The translations under genes were made by a program, and so were the position numbers. The notes beneath the pieces are model-generated. The model saw only the letters and a list, made by a program, of their open reading frames with translations, had not been told where the DNA came from and did not search any database. This document shows positions 27,665 through 36,649 of a stretch of 64,000 nucleotides of DNA, piece by piece (the stretch's first letter is position 1; every line of letters begins with the position of its first letter). This stretch comes from Nocardioides soli (GTDB taxonomy: Bacteria; Actinomycetota; Actinomycetes; Propionibacteriales; Nocardioidaceae): contig NZ_JACHWR010000002.1 of the NCBI RefSeq assembly GCF_014191495.1, forward strand, positions 310,001 through 374,000, in the 5' to 3' direction.

Positions 27665-30325
27665 CCGGCGCTTCAGCACCGAGCGGCCCGCCTCCAGCCG
27701 GGCCACCGGCACGCGGAAGGGGGAGCAGGAGACGTAGTTGAGCCCGACCTCGTCGAAGAAGTGGATCGAGCGCGGGTCGCCGCCGTGCTCGCCGCAGACG
27801 CCGACCTTGAGGTCGGGTCGGACCTCGCGGCCCTTCCGGGTCCCCATCTCGACCATGCCGCCGACCCCGCGGGTGTCGAGCGACTCGAACGGGGAGACGT
27901 CGAAGATGCCGTGCTCGAAGTAGCGGGAGAAGAACGCCGCCTCGACGTCGTCGCGGGAGAAGCCCCACGCCATCTGGGTCAGATCGTTGGTGCCGAACGA
28001 GAAGAACTCGGCCTCGGCGGCGATCCGGTCGGCCAGGAAGGCGGCACGCGGCAGCTCGATCATGGTGCCGACCGAGTACTCGAGCGTCACGCCACGGCTC
28101 CGCTCGACCTCGGCCGCGACCGCGAGGATGTCGGCCTTGACGATCTCGAGCTCGCGCACGCTGGCGACGAGCGGGATCATAATCTCCGGCAGCGGCCGCA
28201 TGCCGAGGGCGGCCCGGTCGGCCGCCGCCTCGAGGATCGCGCGGGCCTGCATCTGGAACAGGCCGGGGATCTGGATGCCCAGCCGGACGCCGCGCAGGCC
28301 GAGCATCGGGTTCTGCTCGTGCAGTCGCCGGACGTGCCGGAGCAGCACCAGGTCGTGCTCGTCGGGCTCGCCGCGCTCCTCGGCGAGGGCGACCTTCACC
28401 GAGAGCTCGGTCAGGTCGGGCAGGAACTCGTGGAGCGGCGGGTCGATCAGCCGGATCGTGACCGGCAGCCCGTCCATCGCCTCGAAGATCTCGGTGAAGT
28501 CCTGGCGCTGCAGCGGCAGCAGCGCGTCGAGGGCGACGCGCTGGTCGTCCTCGTTCTCGGCCACGATCAGCGTCTCCACCAGCTCGCGCCGGTCGCCGAG
28601 GAACATGTGCTCGGTGCGGCACAGCCCGATGCCCTGGGCGCCGAACCGGCGGGCGCGGGCGGCGTCCTCGGGGGTGTCGGCGTTGGCGCGCACCCGCAGC
28701 CGGCGGGCGCCGTCGGCGTGGGCCATGATCCGGGCGACGGCGCTGACGAGGTCGTCGTCGACCTTCTCGCCCTCGAAGTGCCGGACCACCAGCGCGGCCG
28801 AGACCGGGACCTCGCCGGCGAACACCTCGCCGGTGGAGCCGTCGATCGAGATCAGGTCGCCCTCGCGCACCGTGCCGCCGCCGCGGACCCGGAACTCGCG
28901 CGCCTTCGCGTCGACGTCCAGCGCCTCGGCGCCGCACACACAGGTCCGGCCCATGCCGCGCGCGACCACGGCCGCGTGGGAGGTCTTGCCGCCGCGGCTG
29001 GTGAGGATGCCCCGGGCCGCGACCATGCCCCGCAGGTCGTCGGGGTTGGTCTCCTTGCGGACCAGGATCACGTCCTCGCCCCGCTCGGCCCACTCCACCG
29101 CGGTGTCGGAGTCGAAGACCGCCCGGCCGACGGCCGCGCCGGGGGAGGCGTTCATGCCGGTCGCGAGGAGGGTGCGCTCGGCCGACTCGTCGAAGCGCGG
29201 GAACATCAGCTGCGCCAGCTGCTCGCCGGTCACCCGGGTCACGGCCTCGTCCATCTGGATCAGGCCCTCGTCGACCATGTGGATCGCGATCCGGAACGCC
29301 GCCTCGGGCGTGCGCTTGCCGACGCGGGTCTGCAGCATCCAGAGCTTGCCGCGCTCGACGGTGAACTCGATGTCGCACATGTCGCGGTAGTGCCGCTCGA
29401 GCCGGGCCATGATCGCCATCAGCTCGTCGTGGGAGGCCCGGTCGACCTCGGCGAAGTCGGCCAGGCTGACCGTGTTGCGGATGCCGGCGACGACGTCCTC
29501 GCCCTGGGCGTTCTGCAGGTAGTCGCCGTACTCGCCCTGGGCGCCGCTGGCGGGGTCGCGGGTGAACGCCACGCCGGAGCCGGAGTCCATGCCGAAGTTG
29601 CCGAACACCATGGCCTGGATGTTGACGGCGGTGCCGAGGTCCTCGGGGATCCGCTCCTGCCGGCGGTACAGCCGCGCCCGGTCGGTGTTCCACGAGTCGA
29701 AGACCGCGCGTACGGCGAGATCCAGCTGCTCGCGCGGGTCCTGCGGGAACTCCCGGCCGGCCCGCTCGCGGACGATCGCCTTGAACGTCTCGACCAGCCC
29801 GCGGAGGTCGTCGGCGTCGAGGTCGAGGTCGCTCTCGGTGCCGCGGGCCTTCTTGGCCGCGTCGAGCGCCTCGGAGAAGTGCTCGCCGTCGATGTGGAGG
29901 ACGGTGGCGCCGAACATCTGCAGCAGCCGGCGGTAGGAGTCCTGGGCGAACCGCTCGTCCTGGCTCTGCCGGGCCAGCCCGACGACGGACTCGTCGTTGA
30001 GCCCGATGTTGAGGACGGTCTCCATCATCCCCGGCATCGAGAACTTCGCGCCGGACCGCACGCTGACCAGCAGCGGGTCGTCGGCCTGGCCGAGCCGGCG
30101 GCCCATTGTGCCCTCGAGCGTGGCCAGGTGCGCGGACACCTGCTCGGCGAGGCCCTCGGGCTCCCCGCCGTGCCGGAGGTAGGCCCGGCAGGCCTCGGTG
30201 GTGATCGTGAATCCCGGGGGGACCGGAAGTCCGAGATTGGTCATCTCGGCGAGGTTGGCGCCCTTGCCGCCGAGGAGGTCTCGTTGGTCCTTGCTGCCGT
30301 GCGAGAAGTCGTAGACGTAGTCCAT
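27662..30325 (-). CDS. ppdK: Pyruvate phosphate dikinase
   Basis: The 887-residue enzyme interconverts pyruvate + ATP + Pi and phosphoenolpyruvate + AMP + PPi. The N-terminal ATP-grasp domain starts MDYVYDFSHGSKDQRDLLGG and includes LLVSVRSGAKFSMPGMMETV. The phosphohistidine domain has GGKTSHAAVVARGMG (His about residue 450). The C-terminal TIM barrel has GIGLCRTEHMF and GVCGEHGGDP. ATG at 30325 fits the family N-terminus, with a G-rich ribosome site just before it; the open frame to 30484 is spurious. It appears monocistronic and ends in its own terminator. Confidence 0.96.
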   Translation of the reverse strand: MDYVYDFSHGSKDQRDLLGGKGANLAEMTNLGLPVPPGFTITTEACRAYLRHGGEPEGLAEQVSAHLATLEGTMGRRLGQADDPLLVSVRSGAKFSMPGMMETVLNIGLNDESVVGLARQSQDERFAQDSYRRLLQMFGATVLHIDGEHFSEALDAAKKARGTESDLDLDADDLRGLVETFKAIVRERAGREFPQDPREQLDLAVRAVFDSWNTDRARLYRRQERIPEDLGTAVNIQAMVFGNFGMDSGSGVAFTRDPASGAQGEYGDYLQNAQGEDVVAGIRNTVSLADFAEVDRASHDELMAIMARLERHYRDMCDIEFTVERGKLWMLQTRVGKRTPEAAFRIAIHMVDEGLIQMDEAVTRVTGEQLAQLMFPRFDESAERTLLATGMNASPGAAVGRAVFDSDTAVEWAERGEDVILVRKETNPDDLRGMVAARGILTSRGGKTSHAAVVARGMGRTCVCGAEALDVDAKAREFRVRGGGTVREGDLISIDGSTGEVFAGEVPVSAALVVRHFEGEKVDDDLVSAVARIMAHADGARRLRVRANADTPEDAARARRFGAQGIGLCRTEHMFLGDRRELVETLIVAENEDDQRVALDALLPLQRQDFTEIFEAMDGLPVTIRLIDPPLHEFLPDLTELSVKVALAEERGEPDEHDLVLLRHVRRLHEQNPMLGLRGVRLGIQIPGLFQMQARAILEAAADRAALGMRPLPEIMIPLVASVRELEIVKADILAVAAEVERSRGVTLEYSVGTMIELPRAAFLADRIAAEAEFFSFGTNDLTQMAWGFSRDDVEAAFFSRYFEHGIFDVSPFESLDTRGVGGMVEMGTRKGREVRPDLKVGVCGEHGGDPRSIHFFDEVGLNYVSCSPFRVPVARLEAGRSVLKRR

Positions 30326-30502
30326 GCCTGCCCCCTGGTTGGTGTCACGCTCGATCGAGATCGACCGCCGTTGTTCGACGTGTGCGCAAGGCTGAGCGCC
30401 TGTGCGCGCGCATCGGTGGAAGACGCGCCCGCCCAGCCCGCCGAATTGTCCCACCCCGCCGGGCCGGGTCGACGCCGCGTCCATCGCGGGCGCCTCGGGA
30501 CC

Positions 30503-30907
30503 TCAGAGCGAGAGCATCGCCCGACGTCCCAGCCCCGGATCGGCCAGCGGCCGCACCGCGATCCGGACCAGGGCGAGCGCGTTGTCGTCGCCGGCGATCC
30601 GGTTCAGCTTCAGCGCGCCGCAGCCGGTGCACTCGTGCACCAGCAGCCACTCGCCGTCCGCGCGCACCGACAGGCTGACCGCGACCATCCGGCCGCCGCA
30701 CGGCGACGCACGGTCCCCGGGGACCCGGCCGTCGACGTGGCGGCTGGTCAGGCAACTCGGGCAGTGGTTGCGGTGCGCCGTGCCGGGCGCGACGACCGGC
30801 ACGTGGAGCCGGCAGCCGACGCACCGGAAGGTGTCGGCGGCGCCGGTGCGATGCAGGACGTCCTTGGGGCGCTGGGTGCGCCTCGACGTCGACTTCCTCC
30901 TCGGCAT
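30503..30907 (-). CDS. RNHCP domain protein, second of a tandem pair
   Basis: The 134-residue protein carries HRNHCPSCLTSRHVD, the namesake motif of the RNHCP zinc-binding domain, plus CVGC before it, CGG after it and CTGC near the C-terminus. The N-terminus MPRRKSTSRRTQRPK is basic. It starts nine bases after its paralogue (30917-31252), so the two are one operon. The family's role is unknown; the Cys pattern predicts zinc binding. Confidence 0.85.
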   Translation of the reverse strand: MPRRKSTSRRTQRPKDVLHRTGAADTFRCVGCRLHVPVVAPGTAHRNHCPSCLTSRHVDGRVPGDRASPCGGRMVAVSLSVRADGEWLLVHECTGCGALKLNRIAGDDNALALVRIAVRPLADPGLGRRAMLSL

Positions 30908-30916
30908 CTTCTGGCT

Positions 30917-31252
30917 CTAGAGGGTGCCGAAGACGTCGAGTGGGAACGGCGGCTCCGCGAGCGGCCGGACGGCCAGCCGCATCAGGATCAGCTGGTTGTC
31001 GTCGGCAGCGGTCGGATGCAGGTCGAGCTCTCGGCAGCGCGTGCAGCGGTGGACCAGTGCCCACGAGCCGTCGCGCCGGACGGCGATCGACAGCGGGGCC
31101 ATCCGTCCCCGGCAGTCGGAAGCGCCGTCAGCGGCGTGGTCGAGCGTGTGCAGCGAGCTCAGGCAGCTCGGGCAGTGGTTACGGCGTACGTCGTCGGGCG
31201 TGAGCGTGATGACGACGAGTCCGCATCGCACGCAGGTGAAGGTGTCGGACAC
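30917..31252 (-). CDS. RNHCP domain protein, first of a tandem pair
   Basis: The 111-residue protein begins (GTG) MSDTFTCVRCGLVVITLTPD and has RRNHCPSCLSSLHTLDH, then CRGRM and CTRC. It aligns along its whole length with the next gene, for example both have a DDN..L.L.R.AVRPLA stretch near the C-terminus, so they arose by tandem duplication. AAGGAG seven bases before GTG 31252 sets the start. The function is unknown. Confidence 0.85.
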   Translation of the reverse strand: MSDTFTCVRCGLVVITLTPDDVRRNHCPSCLSSLHTLDHAADGASDCRGRMAPLSIAVRRDGSWALVHRCTRCRELDLHPTAADDNQLILMRLAVRPLAEPPFPLDVFGTL

Positions 31253-31627
31253 CCGGTTTCTCCTTGCTCCTCGGTGATGACAAAGCAGGAGCAGGCCGAG
31301 TGCGCCTCGGTATCGGGCAGCGTCAGGCGCTACCGGCGTGGTCGGGGTTCCGAGCCACGCCACGAGGCGTCCTCGGCGCGGGCCGGGTCATGGCGTGACC
31401 GTAGCCCGGGCGCCGGAGCCGGCGCCACGGGATATCCCGGGTGGGCCGGCGTGACGCCGGGGCCGGCCGTCGGACTGTGGCGGCGGGTTCATCAAGGGAT
31501 GAGGATCGCCCTGCGCTTCCCCAGCCGAGCTCGGCCGGGGAAGCGCGGCCTCACCTTCATCCCTTGATGAAGCAGCGCCGCCCCGAGCCACCGCCGTCGC
31601 TGCCGAGGAGCGCTCCGGATCGGGTTC
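31253..31627. other. 375-base gap with a long nested hairpin
   Basis: No credible gene is seen. The part near 31260-31400 should hold the promoter of the RNHCP pair. The part at 31488-31571 is a long inverted repeat described separately. Confidence 0.6.
31488..31571 (-). terminator. 84-base nested inverted repeat downstream of the ferredoxin gene
   Basis: The outer arms are perfect over 15 bp (31488-31502 with 31557-31571), starting TTCATCAAGGGATGA. After a 10 x 10 internal loop, a second stem GCGCTTCCCC/GGGGAAGCGC and a central GCCGAGCTCGGC palindrome follow. It lies 57 bases beyond the ferredoxin stop codon and may end that transcript, or be a separate mobile palindrome. Confidence 0.6.
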
Positions 31628-31969
<342 letters not shown>

Positions 31970-32001
31970 GGTGGTCCTCTCGTGGGGCGTCGGTGGGTGG
32001 C

Positions 32002-32991
32002 TCAGGCGCTGTCGGTCGAGTGACCCGGGAACAGGGTGAGGTCGGGGTCGAGGTCGACGGCGACGTGGTTCATCGCCGTCGCCACCTCGCCGAAGCCGAC
32101 CGACATCAGCCTGACCTTGCCGTCGTAGTCGGTCAGGTCCCCGGCCGCGTACACGCGGGGGAGGTTGGTGCGCAGGCTCCGGTCGACCGCGACGGACCTG
32201 CCCTCGAGCGCCAGGCCCCAGTCGCGCAGCGGCCCGAGGTCGCTGATGAAGCCGAGCGCCGCGATCACGTGGTCGGCCGCCACGACGGTCTCGTCGCCGC
32301 CCTTGCCGCGGAGGGTGACCTTGGCGAGGGTCCCGGACCCGAGGTCGCCGTGGAGGCCGACGACCTCGGTGTCGACGTGGATGGCGCTCGAGCCGGCGCG
32401 CACCCGGGCCAGGGTCGCCGCGTGGCCCCGGAACACCGCCCGCCGGTGCACGAGGGTGACGCTGCGGGCGATCGGCTCCAGGGTGTCCGCCCAGTCCAGC
32501 GCGGAGTCGCCGCCCCCGACGATAACGACGTCGCGGTCGGCGTGGGCGGTGGGGTCGACCACGAAGTAGGACAGGGCGGTGCCGGCCCACTCGTCGCCGC
32601 AGGGCAGTGGGCGGGGCGTGGGCGTGCCGATGCCGGCCGTGAGCACGACGGCGCGCGCGTGGACGACGGTGCCGTCGTCGAGCGTGACGAACGGCTCGCC
32701 GTCGGCGTACTCCAGCCGCCTGGCCTGTCGCCCGAGCAGGTAGGTGGGGTCGAACGCCGCCGCCTGCGCCTCCAGCGCGCTCACGAAGTCGCGGCCGCGG
32801 ATCGAGGGGATCGCGGCGACGTCGCGGATCTCCTTCTCCGGGTAGAGCGCCGTGACCTGGCCGCCGAGCGCGGGGAGCACGTCGACCACCACCGTGGACA
32901 GGCCGCGGAAGCCGGCGTAGTAGGCGCCGTACAGGCCGGTCGGGCCGGCCCCGACGACGAGCACGTCGGTGCGGACGGGTGGTGCGGACAT
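32002..32991 (-). CDS. Type 2 ferredoxin-NADP reductase (thioredoxin-reductase-like)
   Basis: The 329-residue FAD protein starts MSAPPVRTDVLVVGAGPTGL, has LPALGGQVTALYPEKEI typical of this reductase type, and a second dinucleotide fold VVIVGGGDSALDWA for NADPH. The redox CxxC of true thioredoxin reductases is absent. The C-terminus closes with YAAGDLTDYDGKVRLMSVGF. ATG at 32991 matches the family start. It would pass electrons from NADPH to the adjacent ferredoxin. Confidence 0.9.
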   Translation of the reverse strand: MSAPPVRTDVLVVGAGPTGLYGAYYAGFRGLSTVVVDVLPALGGQVTALYPEKEIRDVAAIPSIRGRDFVSALEAQAAAFDPTYLLGRQARRLEYADGEPFVTLDDGTVVHARAVVLTAGIGTPTPRPLPCGDEWAGTALSYFVVDPTAHADRDVVIVGGGDSALDWADTLEPIARSVTLVHRRAVFRGHAATLARVRAGSSAIHVDTEVVGLHGDLGSGTLAKVTLRGKGGDETVVAADHVIAALGFISDLGPLRDWGLALEGRSVAVDRSLRTNLPRVYAAGDLTDYDGKVRLMSVGFGEVATAMNHVAVDLDPDLTLFPGHSTDSA

Positions 32992-33247
32992 GTCGTGCCT
33001 CCAGGCGACTCGATTCCCTCGGCGGCGAATGTAGGAAGGCCGGCGGCCACTCGGCCTCTGCCGTGGACCGCTGACCGGACCGGACGACGAATCCGGTGCC
33101 CCGGTCCGCCAGGCGGACCACGCGCCTTGTCGCGGGGTCGCGGCCGCTGGTGTCCTCCCGGTCGGAGACGCCGCCACGCGACGGCAGCCCACCGAGACCC
33201 ACCGAGATCGAGCGCGATGCCGTGCCAGTAGGAACGTGGAGCAGACC
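32992..33247. promoter_or_regulatory. Divergent promoter region, reductase-ferredoxin and Rieske operons
   Basis: This 256-base spacer separates two operons that probably work together. I see no clear operator palindrome. It is the natural place for regulation by the IclR protein encoded at 38861. Confidence 0.4.
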
Positions 33248-34465
33248 ATGACCGAGACAGCGAACCCCCCGTCGCCGACGCAGGCGGCCCGCCACCGCGA
33301 GGGCAGGCTGCCCGGGCGCCAGGACTGGTCGAGCTGGCCGCACTACCAGGCGGCCGACGCCGGGTTCCGCGGCTACTGGTACCCGGTCTGCTTCTCGAAC
33401 CAGGTCGGCGAGAAGCCGCGCAAGGTGCGGCTGCTCGGCGAGGAGCTGTTCGTGATCCGCGACCGGGGCCGGATCTTCGGGATGAAGGACCGGTGCCCGC
33501 ACCGCGGCGTTCCCCTCAGCTACGGCAACAAGCAGTTCCCTGGCACGGTCTCGTGCGTCTACCACGGGTGGACCTTCGACCTCGAGACCGGCGACCTCGC
33601 CGCCGCGATCACCGACGGCCCGGAGTCGCCGATCTGCGGCAAGGTCACCCAGCCGACGTACGACGTCGAGGAGCGGCTCGGCATGGTGTGGGTCTACGTC
33701 GGCGACGGCGAGGAGCCGGACCCGATCGACGAGCAGCTGCCCGAGGAGCTCGTGGGCAACGCCGCCGTGCTCGGCCAGCGCATCCAGCCGCGCGAGGGCA
33801 ACTGGCGGTTCGCCTGCGAGAACGGCTACGACGAGGGCCACGCCAAGTACCTGCACCGGACGGCCCTGTGGCGGCTGTTCAAGCCGATGCCGGTGTGGAA
33901 CAAGACGAAGATCGTCAAGCGCGGGCGGTGGATCTACCGCGTCCAGGAGCAGCAGTTCTGGGAGGCGGACTTCCCGGGCCTGGGTCGGTGGAGCGGGCTG
34001 GGGTGGTGGAAGGCCAGGCCGCCGAAGGAGACCAAGAACATCGGGAACACCTCCTCGCACCGCGAGGTGAATCCAGTGATCGCGGCCCAGGAGTTCCCCG
34101 GCTTCGCGAGCGTGAGCATGCCCGGCGTGCTGCGGATCGCCTACCCGACGTTCATCCACTACGAGTTCTACGTGCCGGTGGACGCCGACCAGCACCTCTA
34201 CGTCGGCGTGCTGGCGGACTTCCGGCAGGGCGCCCGGACGCTGCCGTTCTACGCCAAGTACCTCGGCGCGGTGCGGTGGCTCTTCCACGGCCAGTTCTCC
34301 GGGCAGGACAAGTGGATGGTCGAGGTCACCGACGCGCCGCCGGAGAAGCTCTACCGCCCCGACGACTCGCTGCTGCAGTGGCGCAAGCTCGCCGAGGACA
34401 CGACGGAGGACCGGCTCGACCGGCTACGCGAGCAGGGACTCGACCCGGCCGACCCGACGGCCTGA
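33248..34465 (+). CDS. Rieske non-heme iron oxygenase, large subunit
   Basis: The 405-residue oxygenase has the Rieske [2Fe-2S] site Cys83-x-His85-x17-Cys103-x2-His106 (CPHRG ... CVYHGW) and the mononuclear iron motif with Asp195, His198 and His203 (YDEGHAKYLH). No small beta subunit follows, so a homotrimer of the carbazole 1,9a-dioxygenase or oxygenase-demethylase kind is likely. ATG at 33248 is used; GTGGAG lies just upstream. With the reductase and ferredoxin it could start ring dihydroxylation or angular attack on a (hetero)aromatic compound. The substrate is not known. Confidence 0.9.
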   Translation: MTETANPPSPTQAARHREGRLPGRQDWSSWPHYQAADAGFRGYWYPVCFSNQVGEKPRKVRLLGEELFVIRDRGRIFGMKDRCPHRGVPLSYGNKQFPGTVSCVYHGWTFDLETGDLAAAITDGPESPICGKVTQPTYDVEERLGMVWVYVGDGEEPDPIDEQLPEELVGNAAVLGQRIQPREGNWRFACENGYDEGHAKYLHRTALWRLFKPMPVWNKTKIVKRGRWIYRVQEQQFWEADFPGLGRWSGLGWWKARPPKETKNIGNTSSHREVNPVIAAQEFPGFASVSMPGVLRIAYPTFIHYEFYVPVDADQHLYVGVLADFRQGARTLPFYAKYLGAVRWLFHGQFSGQDKWMVEVTDAPPEKLYRPDDSLLQWRKLAEDTTEDRLDRLREQGLDPADPTA

Positions 34466-34477
34466 GGGGACCGACCG

Positions 34478-35425
34478 ATGGCAGCCATCGTGCTCGGCGT
34501 CGGTGCCTCGCACTCGACGCTGATGAACACCCACTGGGACCAGGTCGTCCACACCGAGCGGGCCGAGGCGTTCCGCGACGGCCTGGCCGCCGCCCGCGCC
34601 AGGATCGCCGAGGCCCGGCCGGACGTCGTCGTGGTGGTCGGATCCAACCACTTCCGCGGCTTCTGGCTGGACCTGATCCCGTCGTTCACGCTCGGGGTCG
34701 GCGAGGTGGTCGCGGCCGGCGACGGCGGAACGCCGCAGGGCCCGCAGCGCACCGATCCCGAGTTCGCCCGGGCGCTCGCCGCCGCGCTCGTCGACGCCGG
34801 CACCGAGGTGGCGATCTCCGCGAGGCTGACCATCGACCACGGCCAGACGCACGCCATCCAGTGGCTGCTCGACGGCATCGACGTACCCGTTGTGCCGCTG
34901 GTGGTGAACGTGTTCGCCGCCCCGCTGCCCCGGATGAGCCGGTGCGTCGAGCTCGGCGCGAACCTCGCGGCCGCGGTCGCCGGGATGCCCGACGACAAGC
35001 GCGTCGTGGTGGTCTCCTCGGGCGGCCTGTCGCACCAGCTGCCCTGGCCGTCGGACTGGACCGCCCCCGAGGGCGAGGACGAGGAGTTCCTGGTCGAGGC
35101 CTGGCTCAACGGCCGTGGCCAGTGGAGCCGCTACGACAAGCGGCGCCGGGAGATCATCGTCGGCGCCCGGCCGACGATCTTCTCCGAGTTCGACGAGGAG
35201 TTCCTTGCGGACCTGGAGAGGGGCGACCTGCGCTCGTACGCGGAGCTGACGACCGAGGAGATCGAGGCCCGGGCCGGCAACGGCGGGCAGGAGCTGCGCA
35301 CCTGGATGGTGATGGCCTCCGCGCTCGGCTTCGCACCTGGACAGGCCCTTGCCTACTCGCCGATGCCCGAATGGCTGACCGGCATGGGCGCCGCAGTGAT
35401 CGAACGAGGAGAGAGCACACCATGA
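34478..35425 (+). CDS. Extradiol ring-cleavage dioxygenase, LigB/MhpB type
   Basis: The 315-residue class III enzyme resembles E. coli MhpB along its length (recalled). The early ASHSTLM and SNHFRGFW carry His ligands, RLTIDHGQTHAIQWLL holds the catalytic His, and SSGGLSHQLPWP the second active-site His. It would open a catechol meta to the hydroxyls using Fe(II). It is 12 bases after the Rieske gene and its stop overlaps the next ATG (ATGA). In contrast to carBaBb systems, it is one polypeptide. Confidence 0.9.
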   Translation: MAAIVLGVGASHSTLMNTHWDQVVHTERAEAFRDGLAAARARIAEARPDVVVVVGSNHFRGFWLDLIPSFTLGVGEVVAAGDGGTPQGPQRTDPEFARALAAALVDAGTEVAISARLTIDHGQTHAIQWLLDGIDVPVVPLVVNVFAAPLPRMSRCVELGANLAAAVAGMPDDKRVVVVSSGGLSHQLPWPSDWTAPEGEDEEFLVEAWLNGRGQWSRYDKRRREIIVGARPTIFSEFDEEFLADLERGDLRSYAELTTEEIEARAGNGGQELRTWMVMASALGFAPGQALAYSPMPEWLTGMGAAVIERGESTP

Positions 35426-36312
35426 CCACGACGACCGATCGGCTCACGTCTTCCGTGGCCGGACCGATGCCCGAGAGCCGGTACGCCGACGCCGGTGGCG
35501 TGAGGTACCACTACCTCGACATCGGGCAGGGCCCGGACACGATCTTCCTGCACGGCGGCGGCCCCGGCTGCACGGGCTGGAGCGACTTCGGCCCGGTCGC
35601 CCCGCTGTTCGCGATCGACCGGCGCTGCCTGATCGTCGACATCCTCCAGTACGGCGGGTCCGAGAAGTGCCGGATCAGCGGGCCGATGTGGGACTTCCAC
35701 GCCGCCAAGACGGTCGCCCTGATGGACGAGCTCGGCGTCGAGAGGGCCGACTTCGTCTGCAACTCGTGGGGCGGCACGATCGCGCTCTGCCTCGCGGCCA
35801 ACTACCCGGACCGGGTGCGCTCGCTGGTGATCACCGGGAGCATGCCGGTCTTCTACGGCCCCCTCGCACCGCTGCCCGAGAACGGTCACCGGGGCCGGAA
35901 CGCCCGCGACGTCTACTACGGCGGCGAGGGGCCGACCCGGGAGAAGATGCGGTCCCTGATCACCCGGCTGGAGTGGTACGACGCCGACCGGCTCCCCGAC
36001 GAGACGCTGGAGATGCGCTGGCAGCAGAGCCTCGACCCCGAGGAGCGCGAGCTCGCCGCGATGTCCGACTCCCCGCGCGGGGAGTGGCAGGACCTGACCG
36101 AGGAGCTCGGCCGCGTCGAGGCACCCGCCCTGTTCATGTGGGGCCGCGAGGACGCGTTCCTGACCCCGGACTACCCGATGATGCTCGCGCGCATGGTGCG
36201 GAACGGGAACCTGCACGTGATGGACCACGTCTCCCACCACCTCCAGGAGGAGCGTCCCGCCGCCTACCACGCGATCGTCGACGGCTTCCTGAGCTCCGTC
36301 GACCACCCGTGA
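35422..36312 (+). CDS. Meta-cleavage product C-C hydrolase, MhpC/BphD type
   Basis: The 296-residue alpha/beta hydrolase has the oxyanion segment HGGGPGCTGW, diagnostic for C-C bond hydrolases of meta-cleavage products, the nucleophile Ser115 in VCNSWGGT, an Asp in WGREDAFLTPD and a His in DHVSHHLQEE. The first Gly of the usual G-x-S-x-G is Cys here. Coupling to the dioxygenase by ATGA and GAGGAG upstream of the ATG put it in the same operon. It would cut the ring-fission product into a dienoate and an acid. Confidence 0.9.
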   Translation: MTTTTDRLTSSVAGPMPESRYADAGGVRYHYLDIGQGPDTIFLHGGGPGCTGWSDFGPVAPLFAIDRRCLIVDILQYGGSEKCRISGPMWDFHAAKTVALMDELGVERADFVCNSWGGTIALCLAANYPDRVRSLVITGSMPVFYGPLAPLPENGHRGRNARDVYYGGEGPTREKMRSLITRLEWYDADRLPDETLEMRWQQSLDPEERELAAMSDSPRGEWQDLTEELGRVEAPALFMWGREDAFLTPDYPMMLARMVRNGNLHVMDHVSHHLQEERPAAYHAIVDGFLSSVDHP

Positions 36313-36348
36313 GCCCGTCCATCTCCTCGACGTCCAAGGAGCAAGCGC

Positions 36349-36495
36349 ATGAAGAAGATCCTCGGCCCCGGGCTGATCGCCGTGGTCCTGGCCGGGCTCG
36401 GCCTGGCGAGCCGGCGCCTGGCGAGCCACCAGGCCGTGCCGCCCGGGCTCGCCGGCCGGGTCAACACCCGGGTGACCCGTATCAACCAGCACTGA
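36349..36495 (+). CDS. 48-residue single-pass membrane peptide
   Basis: The small ORF starts MKKILGPGLIAVVLAGLGLA, which is a positively charged start followed by one hydrophobic segment, and continues SRRLASHQAVPPGL to a basic C-terminus ending in RINQH. AAGGAG at 36336-36341, seven bases before the ATG, is one of the best ribosome sites in the window. It follows the C-C hydrolase by 36 bases in the same operon. No family is recognised; a membrane-anchoring or transporter-modulating role is only a guess. Confidence 0.6.
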   Translation: MKKILGPGLIAVVLAGLGLASRRLASHQAVPPGLAGRVNTRVTRINQH

Positions 36496-36509
36496 GCGAG
36501 TGCCGCAGC

Positions 36510-36623
36510 GGTGGTTTCGAGGCTCAGGCGCCAGGGCGCCTTCGCACCTCAACCACCGGGGCGGCCAGGGCCTGGGGGCCTTCGCACCTCAACCACCGGG
36601 GCGGCACTCGCACCTCAATCATC
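36510..36623. repeat. REP-like family B, two copies and a fragment
   Basis: An intact palindromic copy (36510-36557) runs from GGTGGTTTCGAGGCTCAGG to CTCAACCACC. A partial copy ends at 36597 and a fragment at about 36623. They lie inside the catabolic operon, between the small membrane gene and the second hydrolase. Confidence 0.8.
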
Positions 36624-36649
36624 GTGACCTACCTCGAGGGAGAGCAGAC

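Noticed and set aside
27761..31567. Long plus-strand frame over ppdK and the RNHCP genes
   Set aside because: Antisense to well-supported genes, low-complexity composition, no domain. It is typical of third-position GC bias.
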